DNA of 64,000 bases from Linum tenue (GCA_946122785.1 CAMGYJ010000010.1:26701608-26765607), one strand, 5' to 3'. Shown: positions 1 through 10,849, numbered from the stretch's first letter. The notes: generated by a model not told the origin, from the sequence alone. Made by a program: numbers and translations.

Positions 1-570
1 ATTTTTTGGCCAAGCAAAAAAAGAATTGTTACCAGATCTTGATAGTTAGGTTTTTTGGTACAAATCCTTGATACAAATCCAACAAGCAAACAACCATTAG
101 TTCTACTTTTATAGCTAAATAAAGGGATATTTAATTAATAAATTTGAAAAAATTGTAAAACTGTACGAGAGGTTGTACTAGAAAAATTAATTGTAGACTA
201 TTTTTGTGCTGAAATTGTGCTTTAATCATAGTTCAATATTTCATACTGCTGAAAAATGTTGACTGATTTAGACTCCGGTGGGAGTTTTTTCTGGTCGGCC
301 TGCTGGTACACTACAATGTCACAAATACTCCTAATTTTGAGATTTTTATTTTGGGATGACACTAAAATTTCAATCTAATTAGTGTACAAGTGGATCAATG
401 TAATAATCGCATATCGAAGAGATGAAGACTAAACTGGTGTGAAATGGTGAACGACTATCAAATTTGTAGAGGAAACCCACACAACAACAGCGAGTTGCTC
501 TGTGTTTTTATATTCATCAACTAATCAGGATTACAGATGATTGTCGTGTGTCATTGTTTCATCGGCTATT
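1..570. repeat. Left flank; left copy of a locus duplicated within the window (from about 205)
   Basis: I see no gene here. From about 205 to 578, continuing at 2252-2310 beyond the hAT insertion, the sequence is alignable by eye with 18300-19560. Shared landmarks include the block GAGGAAACCCACACAACAAC at about 470 (again near 19150) and TAAACTAA-TAATAATT at 2254 (again near 19252). The two copies carry different insertions, so each acts as the empty-site control for the other. The first 200 bases are AT-rich with no recognisable feature. Confidence 0.7.
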
Positions 571-578
571 TATAAACT

Positions 579-2251
579 TAGGGCTGACATTTCGGTTGCC
601 GGTTAGCGGCTAACCGGCCGGGCTAACCAAAAACCGAGGAATACGTGCATCTGTCGGTGGCCGGTATAGATTAGTGGTTCGTCGGCTAGCCGATAAACCG
701 AAGCCGGTTAACCGGCTAACTGACGCAACCGACCAACAAGAGACGGCGCCGTTTTGCCAGCAGCAGATTTAAAAGACTAAAACCCTACCTTCGTCTTCTT
801 CGACTCACAGCAGCAGCCCGCAGCAGCCAAAACCTTCGAACTTCCTGCCTCGCGCGACAGGCCCCCTGCCTGGCAACATCTCCCCGTCGGCGCTAGGTCT
901 CCGAGACCCACTCCTCCGCCTTCTCCCTGCCCCTCGTCCTCCTCCCCCGCCGGCACTAGGTCTCCCGTCTTCGAGACCCCTCCTCCGCCTTCTCCCTGCC
1001 CCGCCGGCGCCTTGTCAATCTCCGTCCGTCTCTGCAGATCTATTCATCCAGCGACGGATCCAGAACGCAGTAAATTATTGGGCCGCATTTCAATATAATA
1101 TTATATACCGTAAACAAAAATAGTCAACATTTTAAAATTTTAGTATTTCAAATAAAAGAATAGTTACAAAATTACCAACGGTAATAGACAAATGACTAAT
1201 ATTTTGATGCGTTACAAAAGATTTAGCTAATATTTTGTATTTCGAAAAGTTTGGCTAATAATTTGAAAAGTCTAAAAGGTTTGACTAATAAATTGTATTT
1301 ACCCAAAAATATATGGTAACAATAGTTTTCATTCATTACAATGCCAATTGTAACAGAAAGTTTTTTAATTTGGCAAATCCATCAATAATAATAGAATCTC
1401 CATCAATATCAATAGATACTCTCTCTCAAAGAAAATAGCTAAGCAATCAACGAGAAATTCTTAGCATTTTGTTGCGCAAATTAGTTTTAACATATTTCAT
1501 TGCTTAAAATGTTCTCTCCATGGTAGCCGCTGAAACGGTCAAGGTCAACACTAGACGAATCAACCAACAAATCAATTTGTTTAGACGATTTTCTTATTTC
1601 AATGAAACTTTATACACTCTTTTACATTTTAGACTTTTAGGTTTTATTGTTTTTTTCAAATGAAAATCATTCGGGCTAAAATTCCTAGACTAAATTGAGA
1701 GTAATGGTTTGGATATGTTCATCTAGATCATTTTTCTAACTACACAAAATTTATTATCAAATAGCACTCGACCGACCATTAAATAATACTGGGCCGAATA
1801 CCTAAAATAAAAAAATTTATAAGCTCTATATTAGCTCTGGATCCGCCGGAGGGCTGGGGCGTGGCCCGAGTTGGCCCAGCCCTAGATCCGCCGATGTATT
1901 CATCCATGGAGCAAGAAGGAGAAGTGGTTTGGTATGATGGGTGTGAAATGGTGGAGGAAGGAAGGAGAGAGAAGAGAAGTGGTCTGGTGGAGGAAGGAAG
2001 GAGAGAGAAGGAGATAAGGATTGACCTGGTGGAGATTTTTTTTAATTAATTTTTATTGTTTTTTTTAGAAAAGGAAGGTTTTTCGGTTGGCCGGCTAACC
2101 GATCCTAAATTCGAAACTGACCGGTCGGTTGGCCGGCTAACCTTGACTTCTCTCACGGTCGGTGGTCGGCACCTATAGGAGTGGCTCGGTTTTACAGATA
2201 ACCGAGTTTTTGATTTTCGGTTAAACCAAAACCGACCGACTGCCACTCCTA
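579..2251. mobile_element. Non-autonomous hAT-type DNA transposon
   Basis: The element begins TAGGGCTGACATTTCGG and ends with the imperfect inverse, CCGACTGCCACTCCTA. It is flanked by an 8-bp near-identical duplication: TATAAACT at 571-578 and TGTAAACT at 2252-2259 (7 of 8). Eight-base duplications and TAGG-type ends with GC-rich subterminal words (here GGCCGGCTAACC and CCGGTTAACCGG, clustered at 593-725 and 2080-2240) are hallmarks of the hAT superfamily. The homologous locus near 19252 lacks the element, which supports the boundaries. No transposase is encoded. The interior holds a CT-rich, 5'UTR-like stretch (770-1050) and a possible nested insert bounded by GGATCC-containing ends (about 1056-1890). 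Confidence 0.72.
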
Positions 2252-2506
2252 TGTAAACTAAATAATAATTAATAATTATTGCGACTAAACGAACTAAATG
2301 AAACATTTCAAGGATGAAGCGTTCTTCTTGTTGCAGTCTTCCTTAGACCTTAGTTTTTCGTTATGTAATCCTTCTCCAATTTGAATTAGTTACTGATCAA
2401 ATATTTTTGTTCAATTACAATTAAACCATAGATTAAACATAAAATATCTTACCTAGTACAACATACAGTTCCGTTTTATGATTTCTTACTTAAAGATTTT
2501 GTACTT

Positions 2507-2772
2507 TGTTGAGTAGTGTGTATGGGCTTCGGCCCACATCCCTAGTCACGGTTGATTTGTGTAAGTGACTTAGGGTTAGCCGAGTATTGGTCTAGGGTTA
2601 GAGACCCTAGCTTGTATATATATGTATGTAAGTGAACCTGTGAACGTTAAGCTGAATAATACGATACGCTAGCTTCGGCCGTGGACTAGTCTCGTTCATA
2701 CTGAACAGGGAAACCACGTAACTCTTGGTGTCGATTTACTCTTTCTGTTTCGATATATCGTTTCGATTAACA
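2507..2772 (+). repeat. 5' LTR of the copia element
   Basis: 266 bp from TGTTGAGTAGTG to CGATTAACA. A TATA-like tract (TGTATATATATG) lies at about 2613-2624 and would place transcription start in the second half of the LTR. It matches the 3' LTR at 7064-7329 except at 4 positions, all in its last 90 bases. Confidence 0.95.
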
Positions 2773-5700
2773 TGGTATCAGAGCCTATGTCTTCCGATCA
2801 GATTACAGCACGTTTGAACTCCAAGAATTATGCTGTTTGGGAGTTTCAATTTCGGACGTTAATTGAGGGGAAAGGTTTACTGGGATGGCTCGTTGGGACC
2901 GTGGCTCGTCCAATCTCACCGCCGGCGACCGCACAAGAAGTCCAGCAGTGGGCGATGAACGACGCCAAGGTCCGAACCCTTCTCCTCAATTCTGTCGATC
3001 CTACTATTCTCCTGGGACTGCGTATGCTGCCCAGCTCAGCCGCTATGTGGACGTATCTGGCGGATACATACCGCACCGTCACTGCGTCTCGTCAATACGA
3101 GATAGAGGTCGAACTCTCTCGCCTCTTTCAAGGGAATCTGGACGTGACGTCCTATTATAATGCTGCTCGGAACTTGTGGACAGAGCAGGATCTAGTCATG
3201 GCCGGTCTTCTTTCATCGGTTGCATCGGCTGAAGTTAAAGCCGAGAGGGAGAAGATGCGAACTATGCAATTCCTTATGCGCCTGAATCCCGAATACGAGA
3301 CCATTCGTGCCTCCTTGCTCAACCGAGAACATCTGAAACTTGAAGGAGTTCTGGGGCCATTAGTTCAGGAGGAAATTAGGCTCCGCACCCAGGCAACCTT
3401 GGATACTAGGCCTGGTGCTGCTGATAATGTGTCTGTCTTCAGCGTCGCACCAAACCAGTCCCGCTCGCCGCCGTCTGCTGCCGCTGCGGGAACAGGAGGC
3501 ACGCAAGGGAACTCCTCCAGCTCACGAGATGACCCAGGTGACTCCTCCGCCTATGCTGCTTACCGCGCATCCTTTCAGCGCCGTGTCTCTGCTGCCGATG
3601 TCGAATGTTTCCATTGCCATGAAAAAGGGCATACGAAGAAGTACTGCAAGAAGAGGAATTTTTGCCACTATTGCAAGAAAACTGGCCATATAATCTCAGC
3701 TTGCCCAGCATTGGAGGGTCGATTCCGCGAAGACGATGGTCGCGGGAACGGTCGTTCTCGCGATGATGAAGGCCGCGGGAATGGAGCTTCGTCTCGGGGA
3801 GGCTCCTCTGCGCGTCCTGCATATGCTGCACAGGCTAGTGGTGACTCCCAAGGCATACTGGTGACTCCCGCAGCTCTTGAGCAAATGGTTAACAAGGCGA
3901 TTTCCACCGCCTTTGCTAGTCTTCAGGTTTCCGGTAAGATCCCTCACTGGATACTTGATTCTGCTTGTTTCAATCATATGACTGGTGATAGTTCTACGCT
4001 TCAGCGATTACAGCCTGTGAATGATTTATCTCTTCAAGTTGCTAATGGTGAGAAGTTAAGTGTAGCGGGCATGGGCACAGTTCATGACTCTAATGTTGTT
4101 TTACCATCTACGTATCATGTGCCGAAGTTGGTGCCTAGTTTGGTTTCTGTAGGTCAGCTTACTGACCAGGGCTATTGTGTTACTTTTGCACCCTCTGGCT
4201 GTGTTATTCAGGATCAGAAGACAGGGAGGGAGATCGGTAGGGGCAGCAAGACGGGGCGCTTATTTGTTCTTGACCAGCTGCGCCCCCCATCGTCATTGTC
4301 ATCACCAGCCACCTTCTTTCCTACAGTGTTTTCGAGTCTTCCTGATAAAAATTTTCAATTATGGCATGCTCGGTTAGGCCATCCGAACTCTAGTAGACTT
4401 ATGACAATGTTTAAACAGCAGTTATTTGGGGATAACACCCATGGTCAGTGTTCGTCGGATTTTTCATGTACTAGTTGCATTGAGGCTAAGACTACGAGAA
4501 TTTCTTTTCCTTCTAGTCTTACCATTATCTCTGAGCCTTTTGATTTGATTCACACTGATCTATGGGGACCTAGTCCTACGACTTCTCGACTGGGTTATAA
4601 ATACTTTGCTCTGTTCATTGATCATGCTACTAGATATACATGGGTGTACTTTCTTCGCCTAAAGTCTGATCTCTTGCCTGTTGCCACCGAGTTCCTTGCT
4701 ATGATTAAAACCCAGTTTGGTAGAACTGTTCGTGTAGTCCGTTCTGATCCGGGAGGGGAGTTTAGTTCTGGTCCCTTGTTACAACTTTATCGTGATATGG
4801 GGATTTTGTCTCAAAAGTCTTGTCCTGGGGTGTCTCAACAAAATGGGGTCGTAGAAAGGAAAAATCGTCATGTGTTAGAAGTCACTCGTGCTCTTCTGCT
4901 TTCCTCTTTTGTCCCATCGTCTTTTTGGCCTGAAACTGTTGCTACTGCTGTGCGTCTTATCAATTATCAGATTACACCGATTCTCGACCAAACTAGCCCT
5001 TACTTCCGCCTGTTCTCTAAACCTCCACCATATTCCCGCCTTCGTGTCTTTGGGTGTGTCTGTTTTGTTCTTCTTCCTCGCTCTGAACGCACTAAGCTTA
5101 CTTCTAAAACTGCTCGTTGCTGTTTTCTTGGCTATAGTGACATTCATAAAGGCTACCTTTGCTATGATCCCACTTCCCGTCGTGTTCGTATTGCATGTCA
5201 TGTTGTGTTTCTCGAGAATTTGATGTACCATTCGTCTGCCTCTGTGTCCGACCCTCTCTTGTTTGACCTATCCCTTGCTCCGCCGTGCTTTGGTGATGAT
5301 GATGATGGATATCTTGATGATGAAGCTCCCGAGCTGCCCCCCGACTCCCCCCCTTCGCCCGCGCCGTCGGCTTCCAGCTCGTCCGACGAGTCATCGTCCA
5401 CCTCGCCTTCGCCTTCTCCACCTCCAGTGGCACCACTTCGTCGCTCACTTCGCAGCACCCGAGGTGTTCCACCGGTACGTCACTTGGACTATTTGGCTTT
5501 CAGTGTTGATCCCATTCCTGTTCCTACTCGATATTCACAGGCTAAAGGGAATCCGGATTGGGATAATTCTATGACGGAGGAAATTGATGCTCTCCATGCC
5601 AATCATACCTGGGATATGGTACCTCGGCCCCCCCTTCTGTTCCGGTTATTGGCTCTCGATGGGTCTATACCATTAAAGTCCGACCTGATGGCTCCATTGA

Positions 5701-5972
5701 GCGTTTCAAATCGAGGGTGGTGGCTCAAGGTTTTTGTCAGGAATATGGCATTGATTTTGAGGAGACCTTTGCCCCAGTTGCAAAGATGGTCACAGTTCGG
5801 GCTCTCTTGGCTGTGGCGTCTATTCGGGGTTGGCCATTGTTTCAGCTTGATGTTAAGAATGCATTTCTGCATGGGGAGCTTAAGGAGACTGTCTATATGG
5901 AACCACCTCCTGGTTATACCTATGGCGAGCCAGGCCAGGTGTGCCTGCTTCGTCGTTCTCTCTATGGTTTGA
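2772..5972 (+). pseudogene. Copia gag-protease-integrase frame (frameshifted before RT)
   Basis: A 1066-residue frame. Residues about 5-215 form the Gag (UBN2-like) region. Two CCHC zinc knuckles start at Cys279 and Cys298; plant copia elements often have one. The aspartic protease has Asp396 in DSACFNHMTG, where DSGA is usual. The GAG-pre-integrase motif LWHARLGHP starts at about 530. The integrase has the D596, D659, E695 triad with 35 residues between the last two. A Ser/Pro/acidic-rich stretch (about 840-900) follows. The frame is lost at a run of seven C at 5628-5634, after which residues are out of frame until 5972. The first ATG straddles LTR and PBS; a second ATG at 2787 is an equally plausible start. 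The shift fits loss of one C and is more likely a mutation than programmed frameshifting, because plant copia elements normally use one frame. Confidence 0.93.
2773..2784 (+). other. Primer-binding site (initiator tRNA-Met)
   Basis: TGGTATCAGAGC directly follows the 5' LTR. It is complementary to the 3' end of plant initiator tRNA-Met, the usual primer of plant copia elements. Its first TG also forms the last two bases of the first ATG of the gag-pol frame. Confidence 0.93.
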
Positions 5973-7069
5973 AACAGGCTCCTCGGGCGTGGTTTGATAA
6001 GTTTCATTCCACTATTCTCGCTCTTGGCTTCGAGCAGAGTCTTAATGACCCTTCTATGTTCACACGCAGTTCTTCTCGTGGTCTTGTGGTTCTCTTATTG
6101 TATGTCGATGACATGATCGTTACAGGTGATGATGAATTGGGGATTACTGCTCTCACTAAAGGACTTCATGATTCTTTTAGTCTTAAGGAGCTTGGGTACG
6201 TTTCCTACTTTCTGGGACTTGAGGTTAAGCGCAGTAGCGCCGGGATTCTCTTATGTCAGAGCAAGTACATTGATGATTTACTGGTCTCCTCACGATTTGG
6301 CGAGTGCTCTGCTGTTTCTACTCCCATGGAGCTTGGTTTGAAGCTTGGCCACGAGTCTGGTGATCTTCTGCCTGACGGTGGTAAGCATTATCGTAGTGTG
6401 GTTGGGAGTCTTATCTATTTGACGTCGACTCGCCCTGATATTGCCTATGCAGTTCAGATTGTGAGTCAATTTATGTCTGCTCCTCGTACGGATCATCTTG
6501 CTGCTGTCCATCGTATTTTGCGGTACCTACAGGGTACTCGAGAGGTGGGGTTGTTTCTCCCGTCGTCCGGTTCTCTTGATCTTCAGGGTTTCTCTGATTC
6601 TGATTATGCTGGCTGCATCGATACTCGTCGATCCACTACTGGTTGGTGCATTCGTCTTGGTGAGTCCTTCATCTCATGGCGTTGTAAGAAGCAGGACCGG
6701 GTATCGAAATCTTCTACTGAGGCTGAGTATCGTGCTATGTCTGATGTTGCTTCTGAGCTGGTCTGGCTTCGGCGGTTGCTGGGTGATTTAGGGGTGACTT
6801 GTGCTGTTCCTCTCCAGCTTTATGTGGATAACACGAGCGCCATTCAGATTGCTACTAATCCGGTGCTTCATGATCGAACGAAGCACATCGAGGTTCATCT
6901 TCATTACATACGAGACTTGGTTCGTGATGGCATTCTGCGGCTGTTCTACATCACTTCTGAAGACCAGATTGCCGATCTGTTAACCAAGTCGTTCTCGGCT
7001 AGTCGCCATTTTTATCTTTCTCGCAAATTGATGATGAGGGATCCTCATCAATTTGGGGGAGGCTGTTGA
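5717..7069 (+). pseudogene. Copia reverse transcriptase-RNase H frame (continuation)
   Basis: The frame continues the polyprotein after the C-run shift. True homology begins about 80 bases before the first ATG at 5717, so that ATG is only the first one in the frame. The reverse transcriptase shows FQLDVKNAFLHGEL and the catalytic YVDD at residues 129-132. RNase H starts near residue 290 (SDSDYAGC with Asp294), then SSTEAEYRA, and LYVDNTSAIQ with a downstream HDRTKHIEV block. The TGA stop at 7067-7069 lies 3 bases inside the 3' LTR. No internal stop is present, so this half is intact once the upstream shift is ignored. Confidence 0.93.
7051..7063 (+). other. Polypurine tract of the copia element
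   Basis: ATTTGGGGGAGGC immediately precedes the 3' LTR and would prime plus-strand DNA synthesis. It is also coding, for the last residues of RNase H. Confidence 0.85.
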
Positions 7070-7329
7070 GTAGTGTGTATGGGCTTCGGCCCACATCCCT
7101 AGTCACGGTTGATTTGTGTAAGTGACTTAGGGTTAGCCGAGTATTGGTCTAGGGTTAGAGACCCTAGCTTGTATATATATGTATGTAAGTGAACCTGTGA
7201 ACGTTAAGCTGAATAATACGATACACTAGCTTCGGCCGTGGACTAGTCTCGTTCATACTGAACGGGGAAACCACGTAACTCCTGGTGTAGATTTACTCTT
7301 TCTGTTTCGATATATCGTTTCGATTAACA
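7064..7329 (+). repeat. 3' LTR of the copia element
   Basis: 266 bp, 98.5% identical to 2507-2772. It is followed by the target duplication GTACTT at 7330-7335. Confidence 0.95.
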
Positions 7330-7335
7330 GTACTT

Positions 7336-8200
7336 ACTCAAATTATCCAAAGAATGTCTAGGAGTTCCAGTTATTAGGACGATTGGAGTATCACTAATTT
7401 TTGTTCGTTTGTACTAATGTGATATGTGCATGATAAACACGTAATGTCATGTCATTCCAATGTCTTTTGACAATTTATGACCCTTAGTTCATGAACCTAT
7501 ATTAACAAGATCATTATGTTAGTTAATTATTACTTAGTATTTTTTTTAATAGATGTTATAGAGTTAGAAATTAATGATATGGAAAATATTATACTATCTT
7601 ATTGATTAATAGATGTTATAGGATAATATGACTTGAACGGTATTAAGATTGATTGTATTTTCGTTGACTTAATGATATAATATGTCTGTTTAGCGTTATA
7701 ATTGAAAAATTACATGTAAAGTTAAGTATAATGATGTTGAATGTACGGGTCGAGTATTACCCATGGGTACCCGAAACCCACGGGTATGGGATGAGTTTGC
7801 ATAACCTTTCCCGCATGAGTATGGGGCGAGTATAGGTTTGAATATTTAAAAGCATGGATGAGAATGGTTTAGACAAATCCGCCACATTACCATATCCCCA
7901 CTTGCAGTGGTAAACCCCAATTACAATTTTGAATCATGATGTGATGTGATACTATGAATAATGCTGAGTGATTAGGAATATTAATGCAACAGCTGGTAAC
8001 ATAATGACTTGCGTTAAATTTGAACAAATGGGTAAACCCCAATCACATGTATTCCAACTTCAACTCTCATGAACTCTCTCCAACTTACGCACTTACATGC
8101 ATTACTTCTTTCGCTTCTTCAATCAAAGTTGCTAATTAAGTAATTAACCCACATACCTTAATTAGCTTTTTTTTTCTCCAACAACAACGCCAGAAATTAA
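7336..8200. other. Intergenic, with a hAT-like remnant at about 7740-7870
   Basis: AT-rich spacer without a gene. A short imperfect repeat (ATTAATAGATGTTATAG at about 7545 and again near 7605) is visible. The stretch 7740-7870 has clustered words such as ACGGGTCGAG, GGGTACCCGAAACCC and ACGGGTATGGG, typical of hAT subterminal regions, but I find no termini or target duplication. The right part precedes the 3' end of the minus-strand glycine-rich protein gene and probably holds its 3'UTR. Confidence 0.35.
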
Positions 8201-8277
8201 CAAAAGGAACTAGTTTCCCAACAATGCCAAGGTCATGATAATGGTAACATATATGAAACGGCCGACGAGGTGACGAA

Positions 8278-9423
8278 TCATCTGCCGCCGCCGTCTCCGC
8301 CGGAGCCACTCCCAACTCCAACTCCATTCCCAGCTCCAGCACCACTGCCGACGCCAACTCCAACCCCAACACCAATCCCAATGCCAAATCCACCACCGGC
8401 TCCTCCGCCACGTCCGCCACCGAGACCACCACCTGCACCTCTACCGCCTCCACCGCCTAACCCTCCTCCGGCACCAAACCCTCCACCTTGTCCTGACCCA
8501 CCACCAAGTCCGCCACCACCGCCCCCTCCAGCACCTCCTCCGCCTCCAACGCCGCCACCACCAGCAGCTCCACCTCCTACACCACCGCCGGCGCCAAACC
8601 CTCCTCCGTGGCCAGATCCTCCTCCCAAACCTCCACCACCTCCTCCGCCGCCACCACCGCCCCCTCCTCCGCCTGCGGCACCACCTCCCACGCCACCCCC
8701 AACGCCACCACCGGCTCCAAAACCTCCGCCATGTCCCGAACCACCACCAAGACCGCCACCACCACCTCCGCCGCCACCTCCTCCACCACCACCGGCACCA
8801 ACCCCTCCTCCAGCTGCTCCACCACCTACTCCACCTCCCGCACCAAATCCTCCGCCGTGTCCGGATCCCCCACCGACACCACCGCCTCCCCCACCACCGA
8901 AACCACCGCCTCCGCCAACACCACCTCCAGCAGCTCCCCCTGCTCCACCGCCCACTCCTCCTCCAGCCCCGAAACCTCCACCTTGACCAGATCCACCCCC
9001 AACTCCACCGCCTCCTCCGCCACCAAGTCCTCCACCGCCACCCAAACCTCCTCCGGCACCACCACCAGCTCCGCCGCCCAAACCTCCTCCGGAACCACCA
9101 CCAAGACCTCCTCCCGCTCCGCCGCCACCTCCACCACCGCCGAGCCCTCCCCCTCCCCCTGCACCGCCACCTAGGCCCCCTCCGCCGCCTCTACCGCCAC
9201 CAAGGCCACCTCCCCCTCCAATGCCACCACCTCGACCGCCTCTTCCAGGTCGTCCCCACGGTCCACGGCCGTAACGCCCACCACAACCGCGGCGACTAAA
9301 GCGGCAGTCGTCGTCGTAGTCTCGGTACCTTGCCACGTCGTCATGATCAGCAAGCACTAGGGCACTGATGTGGAGAACAATGCAGGCCAGAACCAGAACC
9401 AGAGAAGCCCACTTTGACGACAT
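8278..9423 (-). CDS. Secreted glycine-rich protein (GRP), likely cell-wall structural
   Basis: 381 residues in one uninterrupted exon. Residues 1-26 form a typical signal peptide (hydrophobic core LVLVLACIVLHISALVL, probable cleavage after ...LVLA). A short Asp/Tyr/Arg-rich segment with two Cys (about 27-50) follows. The remaining 300-odd residues are Gly-rich, mostly GGGLGGG and GGGVGGG words. A longer unit, GGSGxGGGFGAGGGxGGG with Q or H at x, occurs five times at about 35-45-residue spacing, showing growth by internal duplication. Plant GRPs with a signal peptide are structural proteins of the wall, often in vascular tissue or epidermis; that role here is inference. There are no RNA-binding or oleosin motifs. 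A TATA box lies about 90 bases upstream. This is the most convincing host gene in the window. Confidence 0.85.
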   Translation of the reverse strand: MSSKWASLVLVLACIVLHISALVLADHDDVARYRDYDDDCRFSRRGCGGRYGRGPWGRPGRGGRGGGIGGGGGLGGGRGGGGGLGGGAGGGGGLGGGGGGGGAGGGLGGGSGGGLGGGAGGGAGGGLGGGGGLGGGGGGGVGGGSGQGGGFGAGGGVGGGAGGAAGGGVGGGGGFGGGGGGGVGGGSGHGGGFGAGGGVGGGAAGGGVGAGGGGGGGGGGGGGGLGGGSGHGGGFGAGGGVGGGVGGGAAGGGGGGGGGGGGGGGLGGGSGHGGGFGAGGGVGGGAAGGGGVGGGGGAGGGGGGGLGGGSGQGGGFGAGGGLGGGGGRGAGGGLGGGRGGGAGGGFGIGIGVGVGVGVGSGAGAGNGVGVGSGSGGDGGGR

Positions 9424-9508
9424 TGCTCGATGCTTTTTGAGTGGTATGTTTGTTTTTTTTTTCTGCGGTTGCTTGATGCTTGGATGGAGGCTACTACTAT
9501 GGTGTGCT

Positions 9509-9519
9509 TTTTATATATG
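9509..9519 (-). promoter_or_regulatory. TATA box of the glycine-rich protein gene
   Basis: On the minus strand the sequence reads CATATATAAAAAG, ending about 90 bases before the ATG at 9423. This is a normal distance for a plant TATA element plus a short 5'UTR. Confidence 0.6.
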
Positions 9520-9529
9520 GATTTCTTTG

Positions 9530-10215
9530 GGGCTCGATCACTATAGTTTAGTTACGCAAATCGTTAGTTTTGCGGGGGTTTGTTCATTTAATAGGTCCAC
9601 ATTCAGATTAATATCACGCGTCAGGGGTACCGTTGAGGTTGAGGGAGTGGCGGACGGCAAACCCAATTTAAGACAAATGAAAGTCAAACTGCTGCATGAT
9701 AGTTTGACTCTTTCAAAATGTTCAATATCACCAACGTCCAACCTTTGCATGCAACTTGGGAACTTCGAGATATGGCCTTGCTTGCTGACTTGCTCCCTCC
9801 TAGCTACTTTGGAAGAGTTGTAAAATTTTATCGTTCTTTGTTAAATATCCCTGATTATCACTTCATCATAATGATTAATTACATGATCATCTAGCGGCTC
9901 AATTACGGTGGTAATGACTCGAGGAACATACTTCTAATAGGTCCTTTTCATAGATCGTATTTTCACAGCGACGACATGAAATTCGTACTAAGAATCTTCA
10001 TGTTAGAATTCAATACAATTATCATTGGATCACACCAGTGGCATAGTGCATTAGGAGGTGCCGATTTAAAAAAAACTTTGTTCATTTCACTTTCACTAGA
10101 TCTGAAGCTAGGCTTAAAATGGTTTATAGGGAGAGATTGTTGTGACAGTATAGGTGTAGTCAGAGTTAGAGTTAAATGTAGGTGCATTTGATGAATTATC
10201 TTCATGCCCATAAAC
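9530..10215. other. Promoter and upstream region of the GRP gene; no further gene
   Basis: No coding region is convincing. On the minus strand this is the upstream sequence of the glycine-rich protein gene, with AT-rich and direct-repeat-poor sequence. Short frames here show no codon structure or homology that I recognise. Confidence 0.5.
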
Positions 10216-10218
10216 ATT

Positions 10219-10493
10219 TGGAGTTGTTTTGACCCTTTTTATCGTTTGGATGAGGAATTGTAACGGATCAATTTGACACAAATGTCTCGTTTTGAGACAA
10301 TTGTACCAAATTGCCTCGTTTGCCAGCAAAAAATTTGGATGGATCAATCTGCCTGAGGTATTTTGAATTGATCCGTCTTGAGTCAATTTGAATTACCTGG
10401 GGTGGGGCAGGCAATTCGAATTGACTCGTTTATAAAACAAGACAATTGATCAAATTGACTCATTTCTAGATTGATCCATCCAAACGACCCCAA
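10219..10493. mobile_element. MITE-like inverted-repeat element
   Basis: The ends are inversely related: CGTTTGGATGAGG near 10243 and CCATCCAAACGACCCC at 10477-10490. Further inward, GGATCAATTTGACA pairs with CAAATTGACTCATT. Inner words TTGGATGGATCAAT and ATTGATCCGTC repeat the theme, so the element may be composite. I could not fix a target-site duplication, so the superfamily is open (hAT or PIF/Harbinger). Confidence 0.45.
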
Positions 10494-10552
10494 GGTTTCT
10501 CCATGGTAAGAGTTGCATATTTAAAAAAAAAATGGAGTAACCAAAGAATTAA

Positions 10553-10841
10553 GGGTTAATTCCAATAGAAAGCCTAAACTATGCGAAAAGTGTCAATTGT
10601 GTATTAAACTATTTAATATGACAAATCTGACACAAACTATATGTGTTCTGTGAAATTTGTATCCTAAATTATTCAATATGACAAATCTGGACAAACCACA
10701 TAGATGTTGACTAGATTTTCTGGTAAATACTAACGGTCAACGCCGGACAACATTAACAGAAAAATAGTTTATACCGAATTTGTCATATTGAATAGTTTAG
10801 GACACAAATAAACTTTTTGAATAATTTGGACTTCCTAGTGG
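10553..10841. mobile_element. MULE-type MITE (GGGTTAAT family)
   Basis: The left end GGGTTAATTCCAATAGAAAG pairs over about 75 bases with the reverse complement of the right end (CCACTAGGAAGTCCAAATT...). The best-kept stretch is AATATGACAAAT on both arms. The outermost 9-10 bases of the right arm are degraded. The terminus resembles those at 14512 and 18467, so the three probably belong to related MULE-derived families. Confidence 0.6.
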
Positions 10842-10849
10842 ATCGAGAA

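Larger units (their letters stand above)
2507..7329 (+). mobile_element. Young Ty1/copia LTR retrotransposon, nearly intact
   Basis: Two 266-bp LTRs (TG...CA) bracket a complete gag-protease-integrase-RT-RNase H coding region in copia order. GTACTT at 2501-2506 and again at 7330-7335 is the target duplication; it is 6 bp, where copia elements usually give 5. The LTRs differ at 4 positions (about 1.5%). At a commonly assumed plant rate of 1.3e-8 per site per year this suggests insertion roughly half a million years ago. The one clear lesion is a frameshift in a C run just before the reverse transcriptase. The coding region spans the whole interior and touches both LTRs. Confidence 0.95.

Noticed and set aside
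5620..5720. Programmed frameshift between copia integrase and RT
   Set aside because: There is no slippery heptamer with a following structure that I can recognise, and plant copia elements normally use one frame; a mutated homopolymer is simpler.
5598..5972. C-terminal 120 residues of the first copia frame
   Set aside because: After the C-run shift they are out of frame; the real continuation is in the frame that contains 5717-7069.
8270..8986. Proline-rich 238-codon frame on the plus strand
   Set aside because: It is the exact antisense of the glycine-rich protein (GGN codons read as NCC/CCN). The minus frame has a signal peptide, a longer frame and a TATA box; the plus frame has none.
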